The translations under genes and the position numbers were made by a program. Below are positions 19,810 through 30,827 of a DNA stretch of 64,000 nt, piece after piece. The stretch comes from Ferirhizobium litorale (GTDB lineage: Bacteria > Pseudomonadota > Alphaproteobacteria > Rhizobiales > Rhizobiaceae), in assembly GCA_030028905.1 (NCBI GenBank), contig JALDYZ010000009.1, positions 62,001 to 126,000 of the forward strand, given 5' to 3'. The notes beneath the pieces were generated by a model. That model was given only the letters and a program-made list of their open reading frames with translations. It had not been told where the DNA came from and did no database searches. How positions within the stretch are numbered: position 1 is the first letter of the stretch; every line of letters begins with the position of its first letter.

Positions 19810-21534
19810 ATGCGAAAGCAACTTCTGACGACGACGGCGGCCATGCTGCTGGCTTTCACCGGTTCCGCATTCGCGGACATGGATGCTGCCAAGAAGTTCC
19901 TGGATGCTGAAATCGGCGATCTGTCCACGCTCGATCGCGCCGGCCAGGAAGCGGAAATGCAGTGGTTCATCGACGCCGCCAAGCCGTTCGCCGGCATGGA
20001 CATCAAGGTCGTCTCCGAAACGATCACCACGCATGAATACGAGTCAAAGGTTCTTGCTCCGGCTTTCACCGCGATCACCGGCATCAAGATTACCCACGAC
20101 CTGATCGGCGAAGGCGACGTGATCGAAAAGCTTCAGACGCAGATGCAGTCGGGTGAGAACATCTACGACGCCTATGTCAACGACTCGGACCTCATCGGCA
20201 CCCACTGGCGCTACCAGCAGGCCCGTTCGCTGACCGACTTTATGGCCAATGAAGGCAAGGACGTCACCAATCCGAACCTCGACCTTGACGACTTCATCGG
20301 CAAGTCGTTCACGACGGCTCCGGATGGCAAGCTCTATCAGCTGCCCGACCAGCAGTTCGCGAACCTCTATTGGTTCCGCTACGACTGGTTCAATGACGAG
20401 AAGAACAAAGCCGACTTCAAGGCCAAGTACGGCTACGACCTCGGCGTTCCGGTCAACTGGTCCGCTTACGAGGATATCGCCGAGTTCTTCACCGGCCGCG
20501 AGATCGACGGCAAGAAGGTCTATGGTCACATGGACTACGGCAAGAAGGACCCGTCGCTCGGCTGGCGCTTCACCGACGCCTGGCTCTCGATGGCCGGCAA
20601 CGGCGACCGGGGCATTCCAAACGGCAAACCGGTCGACGAATGGGGCATCAAGGTCGATGAAAACTCCCGACCGGTCGGCTCCTGCGTTGCACGCGGCGGC
20701 GACACCAACGGCCCGGCTGCCGTCTATTCGATCGAGAAATATCTGGAATGGCTCAAAGCCTACGCGCCGGCAGCCGCCCAGGGCATGACCTTCTCTGAAT
20801 CCGGCCCCGTTCCGTCGCAGGGCGAAGTGGCCCAGCAGATGTTCACGTACACGGCGTTCACTGCTGACTTCGTGAAGCCCGGCCTTCCGGTCGTGAACGA
20901 GGACGGCACGCCGAAGTGGCGTTTCGCTCCCTCGCCGCACGGCGTCTACTGGAAAGACGGCATGAAGCTCGGCTACCAGGACGTGGGTTCCTGGACACTG
21001 ATGAAGTCGACGCCTGACGACCGCGCCAAGGCGGCCTGGCTCTATGCGCAGTTCGTGACCTCGAAGACCGTGGACGTCAAGAAGAGCCATGTCGGCCTGA
21101 CGCTCATCCGGGAATCCTCGATTGCCCATCCGTCCTTCACGGAGCGGGCGCCGAAGCTCGGCGGTCTGATCGAGTTCTACCGTTCGCCGGCCCGCGTTCA
21201 GTGGTCGCCTACCGGCACGAACATCCCGGACTATCCGAAGCTCGCCCAGCTGTGGTGGCAGGCGATCGGCGATGCGTCCTCTGGCGCCAAGTCGCCGCAG
21301 GAAGCCATGGATTCGCTCTGTGCCGAGCAGGAAAAGGTGCTGGAGCGCCTCGAGCGCGCCGGCGTTATGGGCGACATGGGCCCGAAGCTCGCCGAAGAGC
21401 ACGATCTCGAATACTGGAACAAGGATGCCATTGCGAAGGGCAACCTCGCTCCGCAGCTCAAGATCGAAAACGAGAAGGAAAAGCCGCAGACGGTCAACTA
21501 TGACGATCTCGTCAAGAGCTGGCAGGCCAAGTAG
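19810..21534 (+). CDS. glpV: Glycerol ABC transporter substrate-binding protein GlpV
   Basis: A 574-residue periplasmic binding protein with a clear Sec signal peptide (MRKQLL, hydrophobic core, cleavage expected after AFA near residue 22). The body is an extracellular solute-binding protein family 1-like fold, longer than the usual 420-450 residues for sugar-binding relatives. GGGAGG precedes ATG 19810. As the last gene of the operon, preceded by a hairpin and followed by a strong terminator, it probably accumulates in excess of the membrane components, as is usual for binding proteins. Confidence 0.92.
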   Translation: MRKQLLTTTAAMLLAFTGSAFADMDAAKKFLDAEIGDLSTLDRAGQEAEMQWFIDAAKPFAGMDIKVVSETITTHEYESKVLAPAFTAITGIKITHDLIGEGDVIEKLQTQMQSGENIYDAYVNDSDLIGTHWRYQQARSLTDFMANEGKDVTNPNLDLDDFIGKSFTTAPDGKLYQLPDQQFANLYWFRYDWFNDEKNKADFKAKYGYDLGVPVNWSAYEDIAEFFTGREIDGKKVYGHMDYGKKDPSLGWRFTDAWLSMAGNGDRGIPNGKPVDEWGIKVDENSRPVGSCVARGGDTNGPAAVYSIEKYLEWLKAYAPAAAQGMTFSESGPVPSQGEVAQQMFTYTAFTADFVKPGLPVVNEDGTPKWRFAPSPHGVYWKDGMKLGYQDVGSWTLMKSTPDDRAKAAWLYAQFVTSKTVDVKKSHVGLTLIRESSIAHPSFTERAPKLGGLIEFYRSPARVQWSPTGTNIPDYPKLAQLWWQAIGDASSGAKSPQEAMDSLCAEQEKVLERLERAGVMGDMGPKLAEEHDLEYWNKDAIAKGNLAPQLKIENEKEKPQTVNYDDLVKSWQAK

Positions 21535-21570
21535 TCCTGCTGCATCAATAAGGTGGACCTGAGCATCGAG

Positions 21571-21602
21571 AACCGTCCGGGGACACCCTGGGCGGTTTTT
21601 TT
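21571..21602 (+). terminator. Intrinsic terminator of the glp operon
   Basis: A GC-rich stem-loop (arms beginning ACCGTCC and ending GGCGGT, with a small internal mismatch) is followed directly by seven T residues, 38 bp after the glpV stop. Confidence 0.8.
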
Positions 21603-21692
21603 CGCGCGCCTTCCGGATGTCCCTGATATCGCAACGCACAGTCATCGCTTGAGGATGCGACATGCCCTGGGGGCGTGAAAGGCAATGTCCAT

Positions 21693-21716
21693 AAAAAAAG
21701 CGGCCCGGCGGCCGCT
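21693..21716 (-). terminator. Intrinsic terminator of the atp operon
   Basis: On the minus strand AGCGGCC and GGCCGCT form a perfect 7-bp stem with a 4-nt loop, followed by a run of T (21693-21699), 25 bp after the atpC stop. Confidence 0.85.
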
Positions 21717-21740
21717 CTTTCATCCCCTGTCTGCAGCCTT

Positions 21741-22148
21741 TCAGGCCGGCATGACGATTCCGTTGAGGCGGGTCAGTTCGGCAAGATAATTCTCGGCCTG
21801 GGTGCGGTGCTCGTAGTTCAGCGCCGCGGCAAACTCGGCCTTGGCCGCCTCGATGCGCTTCATCAGCTTCTCGCGGTCAAGCTCTTCCATGGGAACGGCG
21901 GATTCGGCAAGCAGAGTGCAGTTTTCCGGCGTGATGTCCGCAAAGCCGCCGAACACGACATAGCGTGTGGTCTTGCCGGCTGCATCCTTGACCGTGACCA
22001 CGCCCGGCTTGAGCGTCGTCATCACCGGCGCATGGTTGGCCATGACGGTCATTTCGCCTTCCGTAGCCGGAATGACAACTTCGCTTACCTTCTCCGAAAG
22101 CAGCAGGCGCTCGGGAGAAACGAGTTCAAGATTGAAATTGTCAGCCAT
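21741..22148 (-). CDS. atpC: ATP synthase F1 epsilon subunit
   Basis: A 135-residue epsilon subunit of the F1 central stalk, which couples rotation to catalysis and can inhibit ATP hydrolysis. The N-terminal beta-sandwich (NLELVSPERLLLS, VVIPATEGEMTVMANHAP, VFGGFADITPENCTLLAE) is complete. The C-terminal helical hairpin is short, as in other alphaproteobacteria. Last gene of atpHAGDC; a 10-bp hairpin lies between it and atpD. Confidence 0.96.
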   Translation of the reverse strand: MADNFNLELVSPERLLLSEKVSEVVIPATEGEMTVMANHAPVMTTLKPGVVTVKDAAGKTTRYVVFGGFADITPENCTLLAESAVPMEELDREKLMKRIEAAKAEFAAALNYEHRTQAENYLAELTRLNGIVMPA

Positions 22149-22182
22149 GACGCTTCACTTCTTCCATAGTGTGCAGACGAAT

Positions 22183-22213
22183 GACGGCGCGCAGATCCGT
22201 GCAGCGCGCCGTC
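22183..22213 (-). other. Intercistronic hairpin between atpD and atpC
   Basis: A perfect 10-bp inverted repeat (GACGGCGCGC and GCGCGCCGTC) with an 11-nt loop fills the centre of the 77-bp atpD-atpC gap. No U-tract follows in the transcribed direction. Confidence 0.7.
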
Positions 22214-22225
22214 CGTTTCCCGTTA

Positions 22226-23704
<1,479 letters not shown>

Positions 23705-23710
23705 TTAACC

Positions 23711-24592
23711 TCAGAGCGCTTCCGCGCCCGAAATGATTTCAATGAGTTCCTTGGTGATCTGCGCCTGACGCTGGCGGTTGTAGTTGAGCGTCAGCTTGTT
23801 GATCATCTCACCGGCATTGCGCGTCGCATTGTCCATCGCGCTCATCTTCGCGCCCATCTCGCCGGCGACGTTCTCGAGCAGCGCCCGGAAGATCTGCACC
23901 GAGATGTTGCGCGGGATCAGATCCGCGAGGATCGCGCCGGCATCGGGCTCGTATTCGTAAATGGCCGCCGTCGCAGACGCGCCATTGTCCTCGGCCGGAG
24001 CGGCAGCCGGAATGAGTTGCTGCGCCGTCGGCACCTGCGAAATCACCGACTTGAACTCCGAATAGTACAGCGTGCAGACGTCGAACTCGCCCTTGTCGAA
24101 CAGGGCGATGACCTTGCGGCCGATCGCATCGGCGTTCTCGAAACCGATTTTCTTGACGTCACGCAGTTCGACGCGATCGATGATCAGCGAAGCATACTCG
24201 CGACGCAGGATGTCGAAGCCCTTCTTGCCGACGCATAGGATCTTTACCGTCTTTCCCGCCGCCAGAAGCTTGCGGGCATGATCGCGGGCGAAGCGTGCGA
24301 TCTGCGAATTGAACCCCCCGCAGAGGCCACGCTCAGCGGTGCAGACCACCAGCAAGTGCACTTCGTCCTTGCCCGTGCCGGTCATCAGCGCCGGAGCATC
24401 CTGTTCGCCACCCACCGCCTGGGCGATGTTGGCGAGGACTGCACCCATGCGCTGCGAATAAGGCCGGGCGGCCTCGGCCGCCTCCTGGGCGCGCCGAAGC
24501 TTCGCCGCGGCGACCATCTTCATCGCCTTGGTGATCTTCTGCGTCGCCTTGACGGAGGCGATCCGGTTTTTCAGATCCTTAAGAGAAGGCAT
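23711..24592 (-). CDS. atpG: ATP synthase F1 gamma subunit
   Basis: The 293-residue rotor shaft of F1. The N-terminal coiled-coil helix ([23 protein letters not shown]), the central GLCGGFN motif and the C-terminal helix ([20 protein letters not shown]) are intact. Lies 24 bp after atpD's upstream partner order A-G-D in the F1 operon. Confidence 0.97.
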   Translation of the reverse strand: MPSLKDLKNRIASVKATQKITKAMKMVAAAKLRRAQEAAEAARPYSQRMGAVLANIAQAVGGEQDAPALMTGTGKDEVHLLVVCTAERGLCGGFNSQIARFARDHARKLLAAGKTVKILCVGKKGFDILRREYASLIIDRVELRDVKKIGFENADAIGRKVIALFDKGEFDVCTLYYSEFKSVISQVPTAQQLIPAAAPAEDNGASATAAIYEYEPDAGAILADLIPRNISVQIFRALLENVAGEMGAKMSAMDNATRNAGEMINKLTLNYNRQRQAQITKELIEIISGAEAL

Positions 24593-24621
24593 CCGCTATC
24601 CGTCCTTGGCTAGTGATCCGT

Positions 24622-26151
24622 TCAGGCGAAAGACTTGGCGAATGCATCGAGAGCGCCCTTGAGCTTGCTCTTGATGTCGTCGCTGATGGCCTTTTCCTTG
24701 CGGATCGCGTCAAGAATGTCCTTGCCTTCCGAACGCAGGTAGGTGAGCAGACCCTGTTCGAACTTGCTGACCTGGTTGACAGGGAGCTTGTCGAGGTAGC
24801 CGTTCACGCCGGCAAAGATGACCGCGACCTGCTCTTCCGTCTTCAACGGCGAGAACTGCGGCTGCTTCAGGAGTTCGGTCAGGCGGGCGCCGCGGTTCAG
24901 GAGGCGCTGGGTCGCAGCGTCAAGGTCCGAACCGAACTGGGCGAAGGCGGCCATTTCACGATACTGGGCGAGTTCGCCCTTGATCGAGCCAGCAACCTGC
25001 TTCATCGCCTTGATCTGGGCGGCAGAACCAACGCGCGAAACCGACAGACCGACGTTAACGGCCGGGCGGATACCCTGGTAGAACAGGTCGGTTTCGAGGA
25101 AGATCTGGCCGTCGGTGATCGAGATCACGTTGGTCGGAATGAACGCCGAAACGTCGTTGCCCTGGGTTTCGATGACCGGCAGAGCCGTCAGCGAACCGGC
25201 GCCGTTGTCGTCGTTGAGCTTGGCAGCGCGCTCGAGCAGGCGCGAATGCAGATAGAAGACGTCACCCGGGTAAGCTTCGCGACCCGGCGGACGACGCAGC
25301 AGCAGCGACATCTGGCGGTAAGCGACAGCCTGCTTGGAAAGGTCGTCGTAGCCGATCAGGGCATGCTGGCCGTTGTCGCGGAAGAACTCGCCCATGGTGC
25401 AGCCAGCGAACGGAGCCAGGTACTGCATCGGAGCCGGATCGGAAGCGGTCGCAGCAACGATGATCGAGTACTTGAGTGCGCCACGCTCTTCGAGGACCTT
25501 CACGAACTGGGCAACGGTCGAACGCTTCTGGCCGATAGCGACGTAGACGCAATACAGCTTCTCGCTGTCCGGGCCGTTGTCGTGGATGGCCTTCTGGTTG
25601 AGGATCGTGTCGAGAATGATTGCGGTCTTGCCGGTCTGGCGGTCGCCGATGACGAGCTCGCGCTGGCCGCGACCGACCGGGATGAGGGCATCGATAGCCT
25701 TGAGACCGGTCGACATCGGCTCATGCACCGACTTGCGCGGAATGATACCCGGAGCCTTGACGTCGACGCGTGCGCGGCGAGTGGCGTTGATCGGGCCCTT
25801 GCCGTCGATCGGATTGCCGAGGGCGTCTACCACACGGCCGAGCAGTTCCGGGCCAACCGGAACGTCGACGATCGCGCCAGTACGCTTGACGGTATCGCCT
25901 TCCTTGATGCCGCGCTCCGAACCGAAGATAACCACACCGACATTGTCGGCTTCGAGGTTCATCGCCATGCCGCGGATACCGCCGGGGAATTCCACCATCT
26001 CACCAGCCTGAACATTGTCCAGACCATAAACGCGAGCGATGCCGTCACCGACAGAGAGAACCTGGCCGACTTCAGAGACTTCCGCCTCTTTGCCGAAGTT
26101 TTTGATTTGATCTTTAAGAATTGCGGAAATTTCCGCGGCGCGGATATCCAT
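24622..26151 (-). CDS. atpA: ATP synthase F1 alpha subunit
   Basis: The 509-residue non-catalytic alpha subunit with Walker [11 protein letters not shown], the [13 protein letters not shown] region including the catalytic arginine finger, and the conserved start [16 protein letters not shown]. The start codon overlaps or abuts the atpH stop at 26151, indicating translational coupling of delta and alpha. Confidence 0.98.
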   Translation of the reverse strand: MDIRAAEISAILKDQIKNFGKEAEVSEVGQVLSVGDGIARVYGLDNVQAGEMVEFPGGIRGMAMNLEADNVGVVIFGSERGIKEGDTVKRTGAIVDVPVGPELLGRVVDALGNPIDGKGPINATRRARVDVKAPGIIPRKSVHEPMSTGLKAIDALIPVGRGQRELVIGDRQTGKTAIILDTILNQKAIHDNGPDSEKLYCVYVAIGQKRSTVAQFVKVLEERGALKYSIIVAATASDPAPMQYLAPFAGCTMGEFFRDNGQHALIGYDDLSKQAVAYRQMSLLLRRPPGREAYPGDVFYLHSRLLERAAKLNDDNGAGSLTALPVIETQGNDVSAFIPTNVISITDGQIFLETDLFYQGIRPAVNVGLSVSRVGSAAQIKAMKQVAGSIKGELAQYREMAAFAQFGSDLDAATQRLLNRGARLTELLKQPQFSPLKTEEQVAVIFAGVNGYLDKLPVNQVSKFEQGLLTYLRSEGKDILDAIRKEKAISDDIKSKLKGALDAFAKSFA

Positions 26152-26717
26152 CAGCCAACCTCTTTCAGTGCAAGCTTAAGGGTAGAGAGTTTGGTGCGAA
26201 GAGACGTATCGATCTGACGCGAACCGACCTTGACGATCAGGCCACCGAGTATAGACGGATCGACCGTGACCGACACCGTCACGTCTTTTCCGGTGACGCC
26301 CTTCAGCGCCACCTTCAGTTCTTTTTCCTGCGCTGCAGTGAGCGCATGGGCCGAGGTGACCTCGGCGGAAATTTCGCCGCGATGGCGGGCTGCGATGGCG
26401 CGGAAAGCCTGGATCATCCCCGGCAGGGCGAACAGGCGGCGGTTGCGCGCCACGACCTTGAGGAAGTTGCCGACGAGGCCGCCGATCTCCGCCTTTTCGT
26501 TGATTGCGGTAACGGCCTTCAACTGATCCTCGGAGGAAAATACCGGGCTGGCAACGAGCCGCCTCAGATCGGCACTTTCATCCAGCAGAGCCTGAAAACG
26601 GTCCAGATCTGCGCTTACCGCATCGACGCCGCCCGATTCGAGGGCAAGGTCGAATAGAGACGCCGCATACCTTTCGGCAACGCCAGAAATGAGCTGGGAT
26701 GTGTCTGCCACGGGCAC
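26151..26717 (-). CDS. atpH: ATP synthase F1 delta subunit
   Basis: A 188-residue OSCP/delta subunit that forms part of the peripheral stalk. Recognisable by the N-terminal [11 protein letters not shown] motif, [16 protein letters not shown] in the centre, and the C-terminal [24 protein letters not shown]. First gene of atpHAGDC. The Fo genes (atpIBEF) are not adjacent, as usual in alphaproteobacteria. The 262-bp region upstream (26718-26979) presumably holds the operon promoter; I see no clear element in it. Confidence 0.97.
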   Translation of the reverse strand: MPVADTSQLISGVAERYAASLFDLALESGGVDAVSADLDRFQALLDESADLRRLVASPVFSSEDQLKAVTAINEKAEIGGLVGNFLKVVARNRRLFALPGMIQAFRAIAARHRGEISAEVTSAHALTAAQEKELKVALKGVTGKDVTVSVTVDPSILGGLIVKVGSRQIDTSLRTKLSTLKLALKEVG

Positions 26718-26979
26718 AATTTTCCCTGATTTTCCTTCAAGATTCAGGAACGCTGTGACTAGCTCCCATATCCTCTTGAATTCGTTTTGATTTCCCCCAG
26801 AAATGATGAGAGCGCTGCCTCACCTTTTCCGAATTTCGCGGTCCGTCTAGCATAGGATGTTGGGACTCGCAACACGCGCAAGCGACGAATACGTGTTTCC
26901 AGCCGGATTCACGCGCCAAAATCACTACAATTGGCCGGTAGCACGAATATCAACGTCATTTTCTGTTGTTGGGATCAGA

Positions 26980-27366
26980 CTATACCATGCCGAAGACATA
27001 GGCGAGCGGCATGGCCGCGAGAATCGCCTGCACAACCAGGAGGAAGTAGTTCACAAGGCTACTCCCCCGGTCCGACATGATCGACAGAATTCGCCCGAAT
27101 ACCGCCATCGCAAACGACGCGCCGAGTGCGAGGTAGACCATCGGCTGCGCAAAGAGGAGCGCAGCAAGGCCGAAGCCAAAATAGAAGCCACCCATTGTCG
27201 AGCGCGCCTCGGCAAACGCGTCCGGGCGCCCCTCCCTGGGTTCGAGGCCGACGAACCGGAAGGAAAGCCCCGGCGCGAACATCATGAACAGCCCGAGCAC
27301 GGCGGTAACCGCCGCCGCAGCAAAGGCGAGTTGCTCACCCGGTTCAGTCGGAAAATAAAACTCCAT
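26980..27366 (-). CDS. Four-helix membrane protein, DUF4345-like
   Basis: A 128-residue protein with four hydrophobic segments and a FVGLEPREGRPDAFAEARSTMGGFYFGFGL core reminiscent of DUF4345 proteins. ATG 27366 was chosen because GAGGG lies just upstream and it removes 26 atypical N-terminal residues. Function unknown. It lies between priA and the ATP synthase operon on the same strand, but a 262-bp gap separates it from atpH. Confidence 0.8.
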   Translation of the reverse strand: MEFYFPTEPGEQLAFAAAAVTAVLGLFMMFAPGLSFRFVGLEPREGRPDAFAEARSTMGGFYFGFGLAALLFAQPMVYLALGASFAMAVFGRILSIMSDRGSSLVNYFLLVVQAILAAMPLAYVFGMV

Positions 27367-27456
27367 GAGTGACCCTCGATTGTCCTTAGTGTCCGGCGCC
27401 CTTATGCCACGAAGATACTCGCGAGAAAATCGGCCACGGCGCAAATCCAGCGTGCA

Positions 27457-29676
27457 TCACAGAAAGCTTTGCGGATCGATGTCGAGCTGCACGTGCACGG
27501 AACCACGCTCCTTCGGTCCGTGGGCGAGCATCGCGCGCAAGAAGGCCTGCATGTCGCTGGCGCGCCGACCGTGAACGAGCAGGCGGAAGCGATGGCGCCC
27601 GCGCACCAGGGCAAGTGGCGCCTCGGCCGGACCGAGAATGGAAATGCCGGACACCTGCGGTGCCGCCTGGCGCAAGCCGCGCGCATGTGCCTCGGCATCA
27701 CCCCGCGCGTCGGCCGAGACGATGATCGAGGCAAGCCGCCCGAACGGCGGCAGCAGCGCCCTTTCCCGTTCGCCGATCTCCCGGTCGTAGAACGCCCCGG
27801 CATCGCCCGAGACGATTGCCTGCATCACCGGGTGTTGCGGCTGGTAGGTCTGCAGCAGGCCATGGCTCTCTCGTCCGGTGCGTCCGGCACGCCCCGTCAC
27901 CTGCGACAGCAATTGAAAGGTGCGTTCCGCGGCGCGCGGGTCACCATTGGCAAGGCCAAGGTCGGCGTCGACGATACCGACCAGCGTCATCAGCGGGAAG
28001 TTGTGGCCCTTGGCAACGAGCTGGGTGCCGATGACGATGTCGGCCTCACCTTTGGCGATGGCGTCGAGTTCCAGCCGCAGCCGCTTGACCCCGCCTGCCA
28101 TGTCGGACGACAGGACGATCGTCCGCGCTTCCGGAAAATGGCGCTCTACCTCCTCGGCGATGCGCTCGACGCCGGGACCGCAGGCGACCAGATGATCGAG
28201 GGTGCCGCAGTCCGGGCAGGCCTCGGGCGTGCGTTCGGCATAGCCGCACTGGTGGCACTGGATCTGGTTGCGGAAGCGGTGCTCCACCAGCCAGCTCGAA
28301 CATTGCGGGCACTGGAAGCGATGCCCGCATACCCGGCAAAGGGTGAGAGGCGCATAGCCGCGGCGATTGAGGAAGAGCAGGGCCTGCTCGCCACGCTCGA
28401 TCGTCTTGCCGATACCGCGCAGCAAGACCGGCGAGAGAAAGCCGCCGCGCTCGGGCGCGTGCCGGCGCATGTCGACGAGGTGCAGGTCGGGCAAGGCCGC
28501 GTCGCCGAAACGCGTCGGCAGATGGATGGTGGTGTAGCGCCCGCTCTGGCCGTTCACCTGACTTTCGACCGATGGCGTCGCCGACACCAGCACGATCGGG
28601 AAGTCACTGATGCGGGCGCGTACCACCGCCATATCACGGGCATTGTAGTAGACCCGGTCCTCCTGCTTGTAGGCCGGATCATGCTCTTCATCGACAATGA
28701 TGAGGCCGAGGTCCTCGAAGGGCAGGAAAAGCGCCGAGCGCGCTCCCGCCACCACCCGCACCTCGCCGGTGACCGCCTGTCGCCACACCTTTTCGCGGGT
28801 ACGGGGCGCGAGATCGGAGTGCCATTCGGCAGGCTTGGCGCCGAAGCGATCCTGGAAGCGTTCGAGGAAACTGGCGGTGAGGGCGATTTCCGGCAGCAGG
28901 ATCAGCACCTGCTTGCCGCGGCGCAGCGTTTCGGCGATCGCCTCGAAATAGACCTCGGTCTTGCCGGATCCGGTAACGCCGTCGATCAGCGCCACGGAAA
29001 ACCCGCCACTACGCACCGTGTTGAGGATATCGACAGCGGCATCCTTCTGAACCCCCTCCAGCCTTGGTGCGGAAAAATCCGGATCGGGAAGGGCAACCAC
29101 CGGCGGCGGCGGCAGGAATATCGTCTCGAAGATGCCCTGGGCGATCAGCCCGTCGACCACGCTGGTAGAAACACCCGCGGCATGGGCAAGGCCGCTGCGG
29201 GTCCAGGACAGCCCGTCACGGGCCATGTCGAGGACGCGTGCACGCGCCGGCGTCATTCGCTCCGGCTGGCCGCCGACGAAGCGAAGCCCCTCCACCATCG
29301 GCTCGGGATCGAAGGCCGCGGGCGCCCGCAGCGCCATTCGTGCCACCAATCCTGGCGGAGAGAGCGTATAGCCGGCAACCCAATCGAGGAACTGCCGCAT
29401 CTCGCGACCGATCGGCGGGCAATCGAAAACACGCTCGATCGCGCGCAACTTTTTGGCATCGACCGAACCGTCGTCCTCGCCATCCCAGACGACGCCGATC
29501 ACCTTTCGCGGTCCGAGTGGCACCTGCACGATTGAGCCAGGTTCGACGGCCACGCCGTCCGGAACGGTGTAGCTGTAGGGTTTCGGCGCCGGCATGGGCA
29601 CGAGAACGGGCACCACCCGGCTGCGGGTGGCCGGCTCAAACAGCGATCCGAAGAGGTTTGGCGAATCTTTCGTCAT
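27457..29676 (-). CDS. priA: Primosomal replication restart helicase PriA
   Basis: A 739-residue superfamily-2 3'-5' DNA helicase that reloads the replisome at stalled forks. The N-terminal 3' DNA-binding domain precedes Walker A GVTGSGKTE (Lys239), the DEEH box (IIVDEEHDPAYKQ), a zinc-binding insertion with eight cysteines (CRVCGHRFQCPQC and QCHQCGYAERTPEACPDC), and helicase motifs QVTGRAGRTGR. Length matches the family. The gene follows an acyltransferase on the same strand after 112 bp. Confidence 0.96.
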   Translation of the reverse strand: MTKDSPNLFGSLFEPATRSRVVPVLVPMPAPKPYSYTVPDGVAVEPGSIVQVPLGPRKVIGVVWDGEDDGSVDAKKLRAIERVFDCPPIGREMRQFLDWVAGYTLSPPGLVARMALRAPAAFDPEPMVEGLRFVGGQPERMTPARARVLDMARDGLSWTRSGLAHAAGVSTSVVDGLIAQGIFETIFLPPPPVVALPDPDFSAPRLEGVQKDAAVDILNTVRSGGFSVALIDGVTGSGKTEVYFEAIAETLRRGKQVLILLPEIALTASFLERFQDRFGAKPAEWHSDLAPRTREKVWRQAVTGEVRVVAGARSALFLPFEDLGLIIVDEEHDPAYKQEDRVYYNARDMAVVRARISDFPIVLVSATPSVESQVNGQSGRYTTIHLPTRFGDAALPDLHLVDMRRHAPERGGFLSPVLLRGIGKTIERGEQALLFLNRRGYAPLTLCRVCGHRFQCPQCSSWLVEHRFRNQIQCHQCGYAERTPEACPDCGTLDHLVACGPGVERIAEEVERHFPEARTIVLSSDMAGGVKRLRLELDAIAKGEADIVIGTQLVAKGHNFPLMTLVGIVDADLGLANGDPRAAERTFQLLSQVTGRAGRTGRESHGLLQTYQPQHPVMQAIVSGDAGAFYDREIGERERALLPPFGRLASIIVSADARGDAEAHARGLRQAAPQVSGISILGPAEAPLALVRGRHRFRLLVHGRRASDMQAFLRAMLAHGPKERGSVHVQLDIDPQSFL

Positions 29677-29788
29677 TGCGCCAGACCATGCCTTCGCGGC
29701 ACCGAAAAGAAAACCGCAAACATCTCCGATCGACGGGCCGTGCGTCAGCTTCGCATCTGCACCCGCCCACCGTGTCTGCCGGAGGTCA

Positions 29789-30691
29789 TCACTTCATGCG
29801 AAAGATCGCATCCGGATCGACCGCGAGATCATGCACCGTATGGCGTTCGAGGGAACGGGTCACCTCGCCTGCATCGCCGTCGAGCGTTTCCGGAGGGATG
29901 GATTTGCCGATGGTGAAATCGAAGCTATGTCGCCTCTTGTTGAGAAGTTCGTGAAACACGGTCATGTCCCTCAGTTCCGTGGACCACTTGGCGAACCAGT
30001 AGAACAGGCCGGAGTTCCTGGCGCGCATATGCACCGGCACAATCGGCAGGCCATACTTGCGGGCGAGCCCGACGGCGGAGGTTTTCCAAGGTCTCTCGTT
30101 GAGGCGCCCGTCCGCCCAGTAGGCGATGCGGCCGGAGGGGAAAAGAACCGTCGCCTTGCCTTCCTCGACCGCTCGGTTGGTCAGCAACAACGTTTCGCGG
30201 GTCTTCAGCTTGGTCTTGTGTTCCTCGCGCCACTCGACGGGAATGATCATCTCCGCAAGACGCGGGTTGACCCGCACCGCATCGCGATTGGCGAAGAACA
30301 TCATGTCCGGGCGCCTGGTCTTCAGCAGGTCGAAAACGGCAATCCCGTCGGCAATTCCGGTAGGGTGGTTGCTGACGAGCAGAAAGCAGCCCTGGCGCGG
30401 GATGCGATCGTCGCCACTTACCTTGACGTCGAGCGAAAGCGTGTTGCTCAAGTATTCGAACGCATGAAAGCCCGGCACGCTGGCAACCGCATCGGCAAAC
30501 TCGATCGCCTTGCCGTAGCCGAGCAGCGCGTAGAGAAACGGCCGCATTGCCGGCCAGAGCGGGTGGCGCACGATCCGTTTGCCGCGCTCGGCAATCAAGG
30601 TGTCGACGATATGGCCCGGTTGCCCTTGCGAGACGAGCGCGACGGTTTCGGCAAACTGCCCAATCATGGTCATCGAATCGCGATGCAGCAT
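29789..30691 (-). CDS. PlsC-like lysophospholipid acyltransferase
   Basis: A 300-residue protein of the glycerol-3-phosphate/lysophosphatidate acyltransferase superfamily. The catalytic block is SNHPTGIADGI (His-x5-Asp, one residue longer than the canonical H-x4-D spacing as I read it), followed by VLFPSGRIAYWADGRLNERPW, matching the PEGTRS-like motif III, and GLPIVPVHMRARNSG for motif IV. ATG 30691 follows GGGAAGGG; the longer in-frame form is unlikely. Such proteins act at the inner membrane in phospholipid or ornithine-lipid remodelling; the substrate cannot be told here. It is divergent from the Xer gene. Confidence 0.85.
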   Translation of the reverse strand: MLHRDSMTMIGQFAETVALVSQGQPGHIVDTLIAERGKRIVRHPLWPAMRPFLYALLGYGKAIEFADAVASVPGFHAFEYLSNTLSLDVKVSGDDRIPRQGCFLLVSNHPTGIADGIAVFDLLKTRRPDMMFFANRDAVRVNPRLAEMIIPVEWREEHKTKLKTRETLLLTNRAVEEGKATVLFPSGRIAYWADGRLNERPWKTSAVGLARKYGLPIVPVHMRARNSGLFYWFAKWSTELRDMTVFHELLNKRRHSFDFTIGKSIPPETLDGDAGEVTRSLERHTVHDLAVDPDAIFRMK

Positions 30692-30827
30692 GGCCCTTCC
30701 CGCTTCAGTTGCTGGCCCTCTATCGCAATCCAATATGATCCCCGCATGACAGCGCCACCGTGCAATTAACAATTCCCTAACACGCTTTTGGGAAAGTGGC
30801 TTACGCCATCCAATCCGGGGCAAATAC

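Noticed and set aside
27469-29535. Long plus-strand open frame opposite priA (688 codons), and similar ones opposite atpA (24613-26217) and fdsAB (5779-7413, 8854-10416)
   Set aside because: All lie wholly on strongly conserved genes and show the Arg/Asp/His-rich composition of reverse-frame artefacts.
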